Part shown: positions 9,006-17,785 of the stretch, in pieces
How the letters are laid out: each line of letters begins with the position of its first letter
How positions within the stretch are numbered: position 1 is the stretch's first letter
Assembly (NCBI RefSeq): GCF_900129935.1
Contig: NZ_FQXJ01000005.1
Span: 124,001 to 188,000, forward strand
Length of the DNA: 64,000 nt
Reading direction: 5' to 3'
DNA from: Desulfosporosinus lacus DSM 15449
GTDB taxonomy: Bacteria; Bacillota; Desulfitobacteriia; Desulfitobacteriales; Desulfitobacteriaceae
Position numbers and translations under genes: made by a program
Notes under the pieces: model-generated
What the model was told of the DNA's origin: nothing
Database searches by the model: none
Seen by the model: the letters and a program-made list of their open reading frames with translations, nothing else

Positions 9006-9108
9006 CTCCGACTTTTCCTTTCCCCTTGTACTCACCAGAAATTTCAAAAAACTAAGAGTCTATATCGAGATTACTGCATGGCCCCAGTAAGCTATATCTG
9101 GGGTTATG

Positions 9109-10020
9109 TTATTTCAACATCTCAATAATTTGAATTGCTGCCGGTCCAATCACAATGATAAAAATAGTGGGAAAAACAAAAAACACTAGAGGGATCATCA
9201 TTTTCACTGGAGCCTTTTGGGCTTTCTCTTCAACACGTTGACGCTGTTTTTGTCTGATTTGTATGGCTTGATTGCGCAGAACACCACCAATTGATATTCC
9301 TAGTTGATCTGCTTGAACCAAGGAAGCAATCAGATTGTTGAGATCTTCAGCTGGTTTATTACGCTTTACCAAGTCTCGTAAAGCCTCCCTGCGCGGTCGC
9401 CCCATTTTGATTTCCTGAAGTACTCCCAGGAATTCTTCCGCAAGGACTCCTTTTTGTTTCTCTGCAACTTTAAGTAAGGCAGCATCAAATCCGAGACCTG
9501 CTTCCACACTTACTGTGAGCAGATCCAGAATATCTGGCAACGTTTTTTCAATTTCATTTTGACGTTGTTTAGCTTTAGCCTTCAACCAATAAACAGGAAG
9601 CATATACCCAATTATAAATCCGATTAACCCCATTTCTATCCTAGTTAGAAATGGGGTGTTTATTAATGAAAATATCCCAAAAAATATTAGGCAGAGTAAA
9701 ATGCTAATTGCGTATTGTAACCCTTTCCATTCAGCCTCTTCCCATTGACTAGATAAACCTGCTGCACTAAGCTTAGTTGTCATTTGCTCACGTTGTCGTT
9801 GAGGCGTCAAATCCGTCAAACGACGGGCAAATTTATGAAGCAGAGGACGCAGTACACGTTCACTTAACGATCGCCTGTCCTCTTCAACTGCAATCTCCTT
9901 CTGTCCCAGAGCCCGCGAAATTCGTTCTTGTGTCTCTTTTCCTTGGTTTCTTGAAAAAACCGCCATAATGGTAAAACAAACTGTGCCAAATACACTTAAA
10001 ACTATAACAAGTAATGACAT
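9109..10020 (-). CDS. tadC: Tad pilus inner-membrane protein TadC
   Basis: GspF/TadC-type integral membrane protein that forms the inner-membrane platform of the Flp pilus machine with TadB. It has an N-terminal membrane segment (MSLLVIVLSVFGTVCFTIMA), a basic cytoplasmic region, two central hydrophobic segments near residues 120-165, the GspF domain (TLPDILDLLTVSVEAGLGFDAAL, about residue 175) and a C-terminal membrane helix. I start at the ATG at 10020 with AAGGAG 8 bases upstream; the frame from 10059 adds a short soluble stretch. It follows tadB directly. Confidence 0.9.
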   Translation of the reverse strand: MSLLVIVLSVFGTVCFTIMAVFSRNQGKETQERISRALGQKEIAVEEDRRSLSERVLRPLLHKFARRLTDLTPQRQREQMTTKLSAAGLSSQWEEAEWKGLQYAISILLCLIFFGIFSLINTPFLTRIEMGLIGFIIGYMLPVYWLKAKAKQRQNEIEKTLPDILDLLTVSVEAGLGFDAALLKVAEKQKGVLAEEFLGVLQEIKMGRPRREALRDLVKRNKPAEDLNNLIASLVQADQLGISIGGVLRNQAIQIRQKQRQRVEEKAQKAPVKMMIPLVFFVFPTIFIIVIGPAAIQIIEMLK

Positions 10021-10083
10021 AAAGGCACTCCTTTTCTCGCCTGACCAAATATTTAACAAATACCCTTCAATGTGTCTCGTGTA

Positions 10084-11043
10084 TCAGACCTCGATCGTAA
10101 TAATTTTTCGGATAATTATGAAGCCAATAAATTGCGAGATAAGACCTCCGGCAAGCATGGCCCAGCCGATCCTATTGGTAAAAAGTATGGAGAGATAGCC
10201 TGGATTGAGCACACTCAGAACAGCTGCAATGCCAAACGGCAAGGCAGCGATAATATATCCAGACATTCGTCCTTGGGCAGTGAGCGTCTTTATTTCTTGT
10301 TTGATACGCAAGCGATTCTGAATTGTGGCATGAATATTTAGAAGCACCTCTGCCAAATTCCCCCCCGCTTGGCGTTGAATGAGCATGGCTGTAACAAGAA
10401 GATCTAAGACATCACTGCCGACCCGGTCAGATAAATGGATAAGTGCTGTTTCTGTTGCAGTACCATAGGTCATTTCTCTTAAAGTAAGTTGAAATTCTCC
10501 GGAAATAGGGTTTGGCATTTCTTGGCTGACCATCTCCATCGCTTGCAGGAGGCTAAAACCCGCCCGCAGGGAGTTAGCCAAAACCAGCAACGCATCTGCA
10601 AGTTGATTATTAAATTGCCGACGTTTCTTTTTCTGTGCTGATTTTAACCATAGTCGGGGAAGTAAGCAACCAAGGACAGAAAACAGAATTCCGCCGTATG
10701 CTTTTTGGGTCAGTGCAAGTCCAATAAGGAAAAACAGAATAATTAAAAACCCTTGGAGAACTAGGAATTCCCCGCCTTTAATCGGAATATTACCCCTAAT
10801 AAGTTCAATGTCCAACCCTTCACTCCATCGACGTGGAGCTAGACGACCCAATCTGGCAAGCAAACGTTTTAAATCTCGTTTTTCGGTGTCTATAGTAACA
10901 GGCGCACGCAACGCAGTAAAACGTTGAAGCTTTACTTCAAGTGTTTCTTCGCGTCGTGCTAGGCCAAGAATTCCGAGGTAAACTGCAGAAAATGTAGCGA
11001 CTACTGAAATGAACATTATAGTTTGGGACATTGCATTAACCAT
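10084..11043 (-). CDS. tadB: Tad pilus inner-membrane protein TadB
   Basis: Partner of TadC in the pilus inner-membrane platform. It shows an N-terminal membrane helix, a soluble basic region, two hydrophobic segments (about residues 95-130), the type II secretion F domain (QLADALLVLANSLRAGFSLLQAMEMVSQE, residues near 145-175) and a C-terminal pair of helices. The start at 11043 follows AAAGGAGGG at 5 bases. At 319 residues it is the usual TadB length. It lies between tadA and tadC, the conserved Tad order. Confidence 0.92.
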   Translation of the reverse strand: MVNAMSQTIMFISVVATFSAVYLGILGLARREETLEVKLQRFTALRAPVTIDTEKRDLKRLLARLGRLAPRRWSEGLDIELIRGNIPIKGGEFLVLQGFLIILFFLIGLALTQKAYGGILFSVLGCLLPRLWLKSAQKKKRRQFNNQLADALLVLANSLRAGFSLLQAMEMVSQEMPNPISGEFQLTLREMTYGTATETALIHLSDRVGSDVLDLLVTAMLIQRQAGGNLAEVLLNIHATIQNRLRIKQEIKTLTAQGRMSGYIIAALPFGIAAVLSVLNPGYLSILFTNRIGWAMLAGGLISQFIGFIIIRKIITIEV

Positions 11044-11079
11044 ATAAACCCTCCTTTCTCGGAGACTTATGGATACGAA

Positions 11080-12429
11080 TTAATTTGAAAAAATATCATC
11101 CGGAAGAATCTGTCCTGCAGCAATCAATTTCTCAATGAAATGGGGTCGTATCCCCGTTGCCCGGAAATGTCCTTGAACCTTTCCTTGCTTATCAATTCCT
11201 GTTTGCTCGAAACGAAATAAGTCCTGTAACACAATCACATCTCCCTCCATCCTCAGGACTTCGGTAATATGAGTTATTTTTCGACTGCCGTCCCGCAAGC
11301 GACTCTGCTGAACAATGACATCAATAGCACTGGAAATTTGTTCGCGAATCGCCCTGACAGGCAGATCCATACCCGCCATCAATACCATCGTTTCCAGACG
11401 GGAAAGCATATCACGCGGAGTATTGGCGTGTCCGGTAGTTAGTGAACCATCGTGTCCGGTATTCATAGCCTGCAGCATATCCAAGGCCTCCCCACTTCGC
11501 ACTTCACCCACAATAATCCGTTCCGGTCTCATCCTCAAGGCGTTGCGAACAAGGTCTCTTATCATAACTGCTCCTTTACCTTCAATGTTCGCAGGACGAG
11601 TTTCCAGTGTGACCACATGTGTTTGGCGAAGCTGCAGTTCTGCTGCATCTTCAATCGTAATTATTCGTTCATCTTCAGGAATAAACGCTGAGATAACTCC
11701 CAGCGTCGTTGTTTTCCCCGAACCCGTCCCACCGGATACAATAACATTCAAACGCGCTTTAACACAGGCATCAATGAATTTGGCCATTTCCTCAGTCAAG
11801 GTCCCAAAGCCTATGAGATCTTCCATTCCAAAAGGAATTTTAGAGAACTTTCGAATGGTTAAAACCGGTCCATTCAAAGCTAACGGCGGAATAATCGCAT
11901 TCACCCTGGAACCGTCCGGTAATCTTGCATCGACCATGGGTTGACTTTCATCTATACGGCGACCGAGTGGCGCTACGATCTTTTCAATAATATGCAAAAC
12001 ATGCGCATCATCGTAAAATGAGATTCTTGCCAACTCAAGTTTACCTTTCCGTTCAACGTATACTTGATGAGGCCCGTTAACCATAATCTCATTAATGGCA
12101 GGGTCTTGCAGTAATGGTTCAATTGGTCCGAAACCCAGAATTTCATCCATTACCTCTCGCACTAAACGCTGACGTTCTGCTCGAGGAGGGGTTAACCCCA
12201 AGGCATCTGATCTAATATCAAGCGTGTGTTCTACCATTGGTTGAAGCGTCTCTGAATTAAGGTCTTGAGAGTTATTCTTGTCCAGCGCTTGTATGACTTC
12301 ATGATGAACAGCACTTTTAAACTCACGCCAAGGATCAATTTGCGCTACGGGACGAACCGTTCGGAGCTCTTTTCTAGGTTCTTCTTGAATATGTACTTTC
12401 TCTTTTTCTAAGCGTTTAAGCAAAGACAT
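11080..12429 (-). CDS. tadA: Tad/Flp pilus assembly ATPase TadA (CpaF)
   Basis: Type II/IV secretion ATPase that powers Flp pilin polymerisation, probably as a cytoplasmic hexamer. Key elements are the N1D domain motif INEIMVNGPHQVYVERKGK, Walker A GGTGSGKTTT at about residue 237, the Asp box IITIEDAAEL, the Walker B region RPERIIVGEVRSGEALDML, and the His box GHDGSLTTGHANT. At 449 residues it matches CpaF. GGAGG lies 8 bases before the ATG. It is located after cpaE and before tadB. Confidence 0.96.
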   Translation of the reverse strand: MSLLKRLEKEKVHIQEEPRKELRTVRPVAQIDPWREFKSAVHHEVIQALDKNNSQDLNSETLQPMVEHTLDIRSDALGLTPPRAERQRLVREVMDEILGFGPIEPLLQDPAINEIMVNGPHQVYVERKGKLELARISFYDDAHVLHIIEKIVAPLGRRIDESQPMVDARLPDGSRVNAIIPPLALNGPVLTIRKFSKIPFGMEDLIGFGTLTEEMAKFIDACVKARLNVIVSGGTGSGKTTTLGVISAFIPEDERIITIEDAAELQLRQTHVVTLETRPANIEGKGAVMIRDLVRNALRMRPERIIVGEVRSGEALDMLQAMNTGHDGSLTTGHANTPRDMLSRLETMVLMAGMDLPVRAIREQISSAIDVIVQQSRLRDGSRKITHITEVLRMEGDVIVLQDLFRFEQTGIDKQGKVQGHFRATGIRPHFIEKLIAAGQILPDDIFSN

Positions 12430-12442
12430 TTTTCATGCCTCC

Positions 12443-13684
12443 TTAAAATCCGAACACCCTTCGCAGTCCCTTTAAAGGATTTTTGTTCTTGCATTCTTGT
12501 TCTTTCACAGCATTTTTGGTTTCAACATCTTGCAATGCAATAAGTTTTCTTGCCATGTTTCGAATTCCTTCTGAAGCCTTGCTTTGTGGATGAGACGTCA
12601 CGAAAGGAACCCCTTGATTTACTGCAGCAACCAGGGCTCTCCCATCACTCGGAATTTCATAGCTAATTTTAATATTTAGGCTTTTTTCAACATCTTGAGG
12701 ATCCATTCCCATTTCTTTACTGGAACGATTAAGAACAACTTGTACTTTGGAGGTATGATGAAGCCCCTCAATAACTTCAAGGCTAAGTTTTGCATTCTTA
12801 AGTGTCGGCACATCCATTGCTAACACCAACCAAATCTGCGTTGAGGCATCGAAGCTTACTAGACTTACATCATCAAAGCGACTGATATTGTCACAGATAA
12901 TAAAATCAAATTTTCCCTTCACCTCAGACAGAATCTGTTCAACATGCTCTGCAGTGACCAATTCTGCATACTCTGGCCGTGTCGGGGCAGCTAAGACTTG
13001 AAGCCCCGAAGAATGAGTCAAGAAATACGACTGAATCTCAGAATACTTGATAGTGCCTGATTGGGTTAAGTCCGCTATCGATCGTTTAGGAATTAAGTTT
13101 AAAAAGACCGCAACATCTCCAAACTGAAGGTTTAGATCGATTAGAAGAACTCGCCATTTGCCGGAACTCGCTAATTGTACTGCAAGATTGGTAGCCAAAG
13201 TCGTATTGCCTACTCCGCCCTTTGTACTAAAGAAAGAGATTATTTCACAGTTTCTAGTTTTAGGGCTGTTAGTCACCTTTATCTGTTCTCCCAAAACATC
13301 TCTTTTCCGTTGATCTAACTCATAGACCTTGGCAATAACACTGGAAAGCTCATCTCCAGTAAAGGGCTTGACAATATATTCTCGTGCTCCAGCCATCATG
13401 GCTCGACGTAAATATGCCTGTTCTCCTTGTACTGACATAATAATGACAGAGCATTCCGGAGCACGGTGGGCGAGTAACTCTGTAGTACGTATTCCGTCCA
13501 TTTCCGGCATGTTAATATCCATCAAAATAATATCCGGCCTGTTTGCTTCGGCAAACAATATTGCTTCAGAGCCAGACCCTACATCACCCACGACCTCAAT
13601 ATCATCTTCAAACTGGAGAAGCCGCCGGATACTGTCCCGGGTATCACTGATATCGTCAACAATCAAGATACTGATGCGTCTCAC
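12443..13684 (-). CDS. cpaE: CpaE/TadZ-like pilus localisation protein: receiver domain plus ParA-type ATPase
   Basis: Two-domain protein expected to place the Tad machine at a cell site. Residues 1-120 are a true response-regulator receiver domain with acidic pair D10-D11, phospho-acceptor D56 (ILMDINMPEMDG) and K in IVKPF. Residues 145-400 are a MinD/ParA-like ATPase. The P-loop reads STKGGVGNTTLATN: the signature lysine of the deviant Walker A is kept, but the second lysine is Asn, as often seen in atypical TadZ/CpaE. It starts with GTG at 13684 behind AAGGAGGGG. The intact Asp suggests phosphorylation control, but no kinase gene is nearby. Confidence 0.9.
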   Translation of the reverse strand: MRRISILIVDDISDTRDSIRRLLQFEDDIEVVGDVGSGSEAILFAEANRPDIILMDINMPEMDGIRTTELLAHRAPECSVIIMSVQGEQAYLRRAMMAGAREYIVKPFTGDELSSVIAKVYELDQRKRDVLGEQIKVTNSPKTRNCEIISFFSTKGGVGNTTLATNLAVQLASSGKWRVLLIDLNLQFGDVAVFLNLIPKRSIADLTQSGTIKYSEIQSYFLTHSSGLQVLAAPTRPEYAELVTAEHVEQILSEVKGKFDFIICDNISRFDDVSLVSFDASTQIWLVLAMDVPTLKNAKLSLEVIEGLHHTSKVQVVLNRSSKEMGMDPQDVEKSLNIKISYEIPSDGRALVAAVNQGVPFVTSHPQSKASEGIRNMARKLIALQDVETKNAVKEQECKNKNPLKGLRRVFGF

Positions 13685-13696
13685 AGTAACCCCTCC

Positions 13697-14449
13697 TTAC
13701 TTATAGTTATTAATAAAATTGGGATCCATAAATATATTTTCCGTAAACGGGGTATCTTGGCGAATTTCTGTATTTACCGGGTTTCGCAATAACAAACGCA
13801 GACCGCCTTTTTCACTGCCGAGTGTGACAGCCATAGCTTGAGGAACGCTTAACGCTAGTGTGTACGATTTGGTCTCAACCTTATTTTTCTCTTCTCTAAG
13901 TGTTTCTCCAACGCTCAGCACTAAGACATCCTGAGCTGCTAGAGTGGTTACAGTCACTGCTTGTGTATTTGAATTGGAGTCATTAATATCTATTGTCACC
14001 AAGACATCAACGTGATCACCGGGTCTAATGGCATAACCCACTCCACTTACTAAACCGATCGGTATTGCTACAGCCCTTTTCCCATTCGGAACAGTCAGAG
14101 CTGCAGTACTTCCTGTCAAAAGCCCATCACCATTATTCTGAGGGGATGGACGTTCAACCATTGAACTAACAACTAAATCACCCGCTGATAGATTTAATAG
14201 AGCTACTGAACCCACAACATTTTGGATTGTTGAAAATCCACCTTGAGGATACCCTTGGATTGGAATATCCTTCACCTCTAACTGACTGGCCGCAATTACA
14301 GTCCGAGCTGGTATATCCATCTTAACGATTACCAAAGGTTTGAGTGTGGAAGTTGTATTAGTTGTCGCTTTGTTCAGATACATATACATTGATCCAGCAG
14401 CGATCAGACCGCAGATCAGTGCCAGAAGAAAAAAGCCTTTACGCTGCAT
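13697..14449 (-). CDS. cpaB: Flp pilus assembly protein CpaB/RcpC
   Basis: CpaB/RcpC-type protein with an N-terminal membrane anchor (FFLLALICGLIAAGSMYMYL) followed by a SAF domain (VVKMDIPARTVIAASQLEVKDIP, about residues 37-60) and a beta-rich C-terminal half (GKRAVAIPIGLVSGVGYAIRPGDHVDVLVTI). In diderms it works with the secretin; in Gram-positives its partner is unknown. I choose the ATG at 14449 (MQRKGFFLL) after GAGGTATTAAA; the frame extends to 14485 with a poor site. It is tightly linked to cpaE (12 bases). Confidence 0.88.
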   Translation of the reverse strand: MQRKGFFLLALICGLIAAGSMYMYLNKATTNTTSTLKPLVIVKMDIPARTVIAASQLEVKDIPIQGYPQGGFSTIQNVVGSVALLNLSAGDLVVSSMVERPSPQNNGDGLLTGSTAALTVPNGKRAVAIPIGLVSGVGYAIRPGDHVDVLVTIDINDSNSNTQAVTVTTLAAQDVLVLSVGETLREEKNKVETKSYTLALSVPQAMAVTLGSEKGGLRLLLRNPVNTEIRQDTPFTENIFMDPNFINNYK

Positions 14450-14526
14450 TTTAATACCTCGCAATTCCAAATATGTGAATTCCATCTCTTTAACCCAATA
14501 CGATTTTAGATTGTACTAAGAATTAT

Positions 14527-15642
14527 TTAATTTGCGATGAGTTTAGGTGTGTATAAGCCGTAATCATTACTCGCTGCTCCATTTTCTATTTCCTCTTCAG
14601 TCTTTAGCGAGTCCGAAAGGTGGTCCTTATTATGAGCATTTGATGCCAGAGTTCGAATAAACCAACCAGTTACTATGGACTCGTTGCCGTTTCCAGCAAC
14701 CCCTTCCAGAAAAAAAGCAGCGAATCCGACAATTTGCACTTCATGAATGGAATTACCACTTTCCGAAATTATCCTGACAATTGGAATATACACAATCTGT
14801 GGAGCATTCCTATCGTGGTTATCAATCGTATTCCTCGGAACTCGTGTATCTCGATTTATACGAGTGTTTATTCCATCTGCTGTAGGTCCACTCATGTTTC
14901 CATGTTTGACGTTTAGAATCTGTCCCACAAATAGAGAGCCCTGGTAACCGTTGGCTAAATCAGATTCATACGTATTTGCCCCAGTACCACTAAGTTCTAA
15001 AGCACCATACCATCCGGAAGTTCCATACTCTTCTCCATATCTTTTTACGCTGTTATTCTTGTCGTCATCAAGATACCATTCCGACGTTCCAGACCCTCCT
15101 CCGGACTTCAGGATATATTTTTGTCCAAAAACAAAGTCCTGTTCCTGGATGCTAAGAGGAACCGCTCCGTAAAGCCCCATGGGGGGAAGAAGCATAGCTC
15201 TGGCAGAAACTGAAATCTGTTCTTCGGTAATCCCCCAAATTCGTGCAAAGTATGTGGGAACTTGTTGCTTAGCTTGAACAACAATTATGGCATTATTAGC
15301 TTCAACTGATACATTAACGTCAGCTACCCCATTCTTGGTCGCATAATCAATGGCCATACTTGTTGCATCAGAGGGACCTTTTAGTAGCTCTTGTACACCA
15401 GCAAGTGCGGCCGCATCGACCGAATTTTGAAGATGGGCCTTTTGAGCGTACAATAGGCCCATATCCGCTACAACAGCACAGAAGCCAAGCAAGACAGTTA
15501 AAGACAGAGTAACAATCACCACAACGCTGCCGCGCTCTTGACACTGATTATCCGCAAGACTTAGCATATGTTGCAATGGCCGCTTAATCTGTTGTATCTT
15601 TGATCTCCAATGTTTGGAAAATGCAGACTTTATTTTAACCAT
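14527..15642 (-). CDS. TadG-like pilus/secreted protein
   Basis: TadE/TadG-like membrane-anchored protein. After a basic N-terminus, residues about 38-68 form the typical helix (GSVVVIVTLSLTVLLGFCAVVAD) followed by LLYAQKAHLQNSVDAAALAGVQEL, the family hallmark. The remaining 270 residues are predicted extracellular, Gly/Ser/Asn-rich, with no recognised domain. I use the ATG at 15642 with GGAGGAG 5 bases upstream instead of the frame start at 15672. It sits between tadE and cpaB. Probably a minor pilus or surface component. Confidence 0.82.
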   Translation of the reverse strand: MVKIKSAFSKHWRSKIQQIKRPLQHMLSLADNQCQERGSVVVIVTLSLTVLLGFCAVVADMGLLYAQKAHLQNSVDAAALAGVQELLKGPSDATSMAIDYATKNGVADVNVSVEANNAIIVVQAKQQVPTYFARIWGITEEQISVSARAMLLPPMGLYGAVPLSIQEQDFVFGQKYILKSGGGSGTSEWYLDDDKNNSVKRYGEEYGTSGWYGALELSGTGANTYESDLANGYQGSLFVGQILNVKHGNMSGPTADGINTRINRDTRVPRNTIDNHDRNAPQIVYIPIVRIISESGNSIHEVQIVGFAAFFLEGVAGNGNESIVTGWFIRTLASNAHNKDHLSDSLKTEEEIENGAASNDYGLYTPKLIAN

Positions 15643-15683
15643 GACCACTCCTCCGTCCCACAGAATGGACATATAAGGATTTT

Positions 15684-16079
15684 CTATTCTTGACGCATCA
15701 CGATGCTGGAGCTGACAACAACAGGATTAGCTATGATATTATTTATAATTGGTATGAATAGCTGAACTGGATAAGTGACATTAACCTTTACCTCCTGACC
15801 TGATTGCCGATTGGATTCGCTCGGGAAGATTGTAATCGTTAAGCTCGCAGAATCTAGGGAAGGTGCTGCATTCTCTATGGAACTCTTAATTTCTAGGTCT
15901 GTTCCGCCAATTGTTGCAACTCGGCCACCCTCCCTGGCGGCATTACTTATTGAAATGTAGGCATAACCAACGCGGCCCATCTCAATCACGCCAAATAACA
16001 GCAGGAAAAAGAGCGGTAATACAAGGGCCATCTCAACTAACGCTTGGCCTTGCTCACTTTTACGGCGTTCTCGAATCAT
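15684..16079 (-). CDS. tadE: TadE-like minor pseudopilin
   Basis: TadE-family minor pseudopilin. The N-terminus carries a prepilin-like site GQALVEMALVLPLFFLLLFG at about residues 13-32, where the class IVb consensus places cleavage after Gly and a Glu at +5. YISISNAAREGGRVA follows, then a small beta-rich domain. I start at the ATG at 16079, whose ATGA overlaps the TGA stop of the prepilin peptidase gene, with GGAGG 9 bases upstream. This implies translational coupling. At 131 residues it has normal length. Confidence 0.9.
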   Translation of the reverse strand: MIRERRKSEQGQALVEMALVLPLFFLLLFGVIEMGRVGYAYISISNAAREGGRVATIGGTDLEIKSSIENAAPSLDSASLTITIFPSESNRQSGQEVKVNVTYPVQLFIPIINNIIANPVVVSSSIVMRQE

Positions 16080-16597
16080 AACTCCCAACCTCCAATAGAG
16101 AAGGCCAAGGCGATCAGAGTTCCTAAAACTATTGCAATACCATAAGGAAATTTTTCGCGTCGAGCGTTATTCATAGACTCGCTAAAATGTTGAGGTCGCT
16201 TCAGAATAAGAGAAAATAACAGATAGTGCTTCAAGGTGTTGCTTAAAGCCTTACGTCGAGAAAGAGCTGCGCATGAGAGGAGACCGCCTATGACGGCCCC
16301 ATAAAGAAAACTCGTAAAAACGAAAGGAGCACCACCGAAAGCCCCGATCACTATAAGTAACTTCACATCACCGGCACCCATCCCACCCATGAGGTACGGG
16401 AGAAGAAGTAAAGAAAAGCCAGTAACAGCTCCTAAGAGACTGCTCGACAATCCTGAGCTCCCTCCTTGAACTGTATTAAGCAACAGTGCAGTTAAAAAAG
16501 CAGGAAAAAGCAATTTATTATAGATTTTTTGTTCTCGCCAGTCGGTGAAGGCAGCGATACCTAATGTGAATCCTAAAGCAAGGTCATTAACTCCCAT
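16076..16597 (-). CDS. tadV: Prepilin peptidase TadV/CpaA (A24 family)
   Basis: Membrane aspartyl protease that cleaves the Flp prepilin and TadE. It has several hydrophobic segments, the first catalytic Asp in FTDWREQKIYNKL (residue about 19) and the second in the GxGD motif GGMGAGDVKLL (residue about 75). It lacks the N-terminal methylase domain of PilD, as expected for TadV. The 173 residues match the family. It follows flp, separated by the stem-loop at 16615-16644, and overlaps tadE. Confidence 0.92.
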   Translation of the reverse strand: MGVNDLALGFTLGIAAFTDWREQKIYNKLLFPAFLTALLLNTVQGGSSGLSSSLLGAVTGFSLLLLPYLMGGMGAGDVKLLIVIGAFGGAPFVFTSFLYGAVIGGLLSCAALSRRKALSNTLKHYLLFSLILKRPQHFSESMNNARREKFPYGIAIVLGTLIALAFSIGGWEL

Positions 16598-16614
16598 AGC
16601 GGCCCCCTTGTGTC

Positions 16615-16644
16615 AAGAACCCTACTGCGGGCAGTAGGGTTCTT
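16615..16644 (-). terminator. Stem-loop between flp and tadV
   Basis: AAGAACCCTACTGC (16615-16628) pairs with GCAGTAGGGTTCTT (16631-16644). On the minus strand it lies just after flp and is not followed by a U-tract, so it may act as a partial terminator or RNA-stabilising hairpin that raises pilin mRNA over the downstream genes. On the plus strand it is followed by TTTCTTTT, but no plus-strand gene feeds into it. Confidence 0.6.
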
Positions 16645-16687
16645 TTTCTTTTATGTTAGTTAGGAAAGGGCTCTAGTGGCAAATATT

Positions 16688-16861
16688 TTAGGTAGCTGGT
16701 GTAAGCTTTGCTACTAAGGAATTAAATAATGTGCTGAGTTGACCGCCCATGGCCGTTAAAGCAATAATAACTCCAACCGCTACGAGAGCGATAATGAGCC
16801 CATACTCTGTCATCGCCTGTCCAGTTTCATCCTTCAGAAACCCTATTAATCTTGTCTTCAT
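16688..16861 (-). CDS. flp: Flp/Fap-type major pilin
   Basis: Short class IVb prepilin of 57 residues. The leader MKTRLIGFLKDETG is followed by the cleavage and helix motif G^QAMTEYGLIIALVAVGVI, with Glu and Tyr at +5 and +6 of the mature pilin. The C-terminal part is short and neutral. GGGAGGG lies 7 bases before the ATG at 16861. It is the first gene of the Tad operon, as expected for the structural pilin. TadV (next gene) should process it. Confidence 0.93.
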   Translation of the reverse strand: MKTRLIGFLKDETGQAMTEYGLIIALVAVGVIIALTAMGGQLSTLFNSLVAKLTPAT

Positions 16862-17117
16862 TTTAATACCCTCCCTTTTCTTAGTATTCCTATCTGCTTA
16901 TTTTATTATAGTTACTAACCGTATAAAACGATATAAGGCAATAGTCGCAAAGTTAATATTAGTTAGTCCTAGTCTTTGGTCCTAGCTTAATTATTAAAAT
17001 TCTATTGCTTTAAGCGCAGGTGATTTTGATTCGATATAAAAGGATATTATTATAAATTAACCTTTCGCTAAGCACTCCGTGTATAGGGAGAAATAGAAGT
17101 TATTTATACTAACATAC
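16862..17117 (-). other. Upstream region of the Tad operon
   Basis: AT-rich gene-free stretch before flp. A TATAAT lies at 16910-16905 on the minus strand, but the sequence 17 bases upstream (TATCGT) is a poor -35, so if this is the Tad promoter it probably needs an activator or another sigma factor. I see no other structure here. Confidence 0.35.
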
Positions 17118-17149
17118 AAAAAAAGATAGAGCTATTAGATAGCCCCATC
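17118..17149 (-). terminator. Rho-independent terminator
   Basis: On the minus strand GATGGGGCTAT pairs with ATAGCTCTATC (two G-U pairs, loop CTA) followed by seven U residues. It lies 75 bases after the hypothetical gene at 17224-17469, supporting that gene as transcribed. Confidence 0.75.
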
Positions 17150-17223
17150 TTCTTAACCATAATCTATTTGATTAAACTTAGGATTTATTTTCGTTTTTTG
17201 TCAGCTGTACTTATTCAAGTAAC

Positions 17224-17469
17224 CTATTGAATGCTTGAGATACATTTCTGCACAAATTCCGGCGCGCAGATACTACTTACTGCTATGACATTATCAGTTG
17301 ATGGGCTAAGCGGCAAAAAGATCGCTACGACTTCATTAAAGTCATAGATCCTTTCTCCACTAGACTGACATATCAAATAACCCTTCTGATTAAATAAGGT
17401 TTCAAGTCTCTGCATGCCAACGATCCGATTGGGAAGTGTCTCAATATCATTGTGCCTCAACGTGGCCAC
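17224..17469 (-). CDS. Hypothetical protein (81 aa)
   Basis: Open frame of 81 residues starting with GTG at 17469; only AGGGG is found very close to the start, so initiation is uncertain. The protein is mixed alpha/beta in composition, with no membrane segment, no signal peptide, and two Cys. I do not recognise a family. Support comes from a good terminator 75 bases downstream and from the lack of any opposing gene. Confidence 0.5.
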   Translation of the reverse strand: MATLRHNDIETLPNRIVGMQRLETLFNQKGYLICQSSGERIYDFNEVVAIFLPLSPSTDNVIAVSSICAPEFVQKCISSIQ

Positions 17470-17645
17470 CCCTGTCTAACAGATTGTTGCCCATCATTTC
17501 TGACTGGTATCGGTCTCTATACTTTCCAACTTATTAAAATTAAAAGACTTTAGGCTTATTATTATGCAGGAAGGACATTATTTATTACAAATTACCTTAC
17601 ACTTGCTTAACAATGGTAAATTATAGGACAATTCCCAGGGGAGCA

Positions 17646-17675
17646 TTGACTAATATTTGGTATTTAGTTTATAAT
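17646..17675 (+). promoter_or_regulatory. Consensus promoter of the zinc-ribbon gene
   Basis: TTGACT (17646-17651), an 18-base spacer, then TATAAT (17670-17675). It leaves a leader of about 105 bases that contains a hairpin (TGGGAAG...CTTCCCA, 17730-17752) just before the AGG ribosome site. The rest of the gap 17470-17785 shows nothing else that I can support. Confidence 0.75.
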
Positions 17676-17785
17676 TAAATTGCTCGAAGTACTTGAGGAT
17701 TTAGACAAACTTCTCGATTGCCTAAGGCTGTGGGAAGATTCTGAACTTCCCATGTCGCGGGTAATAAAATTTCGGAGGTTTTTTA

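Noticed and set aside
8640-9128. 162-codon plus-strand frame opposite the DUF192 gene
   Set aside because: The opposite strand carries clear DUF192 motifs and the frame has no ribosome site.
11315-11944. 209-codon plus-strand frame opposite tadA
   Set aside because: It is antisense to the conserved ATPase core and is a codon-bias shadow.
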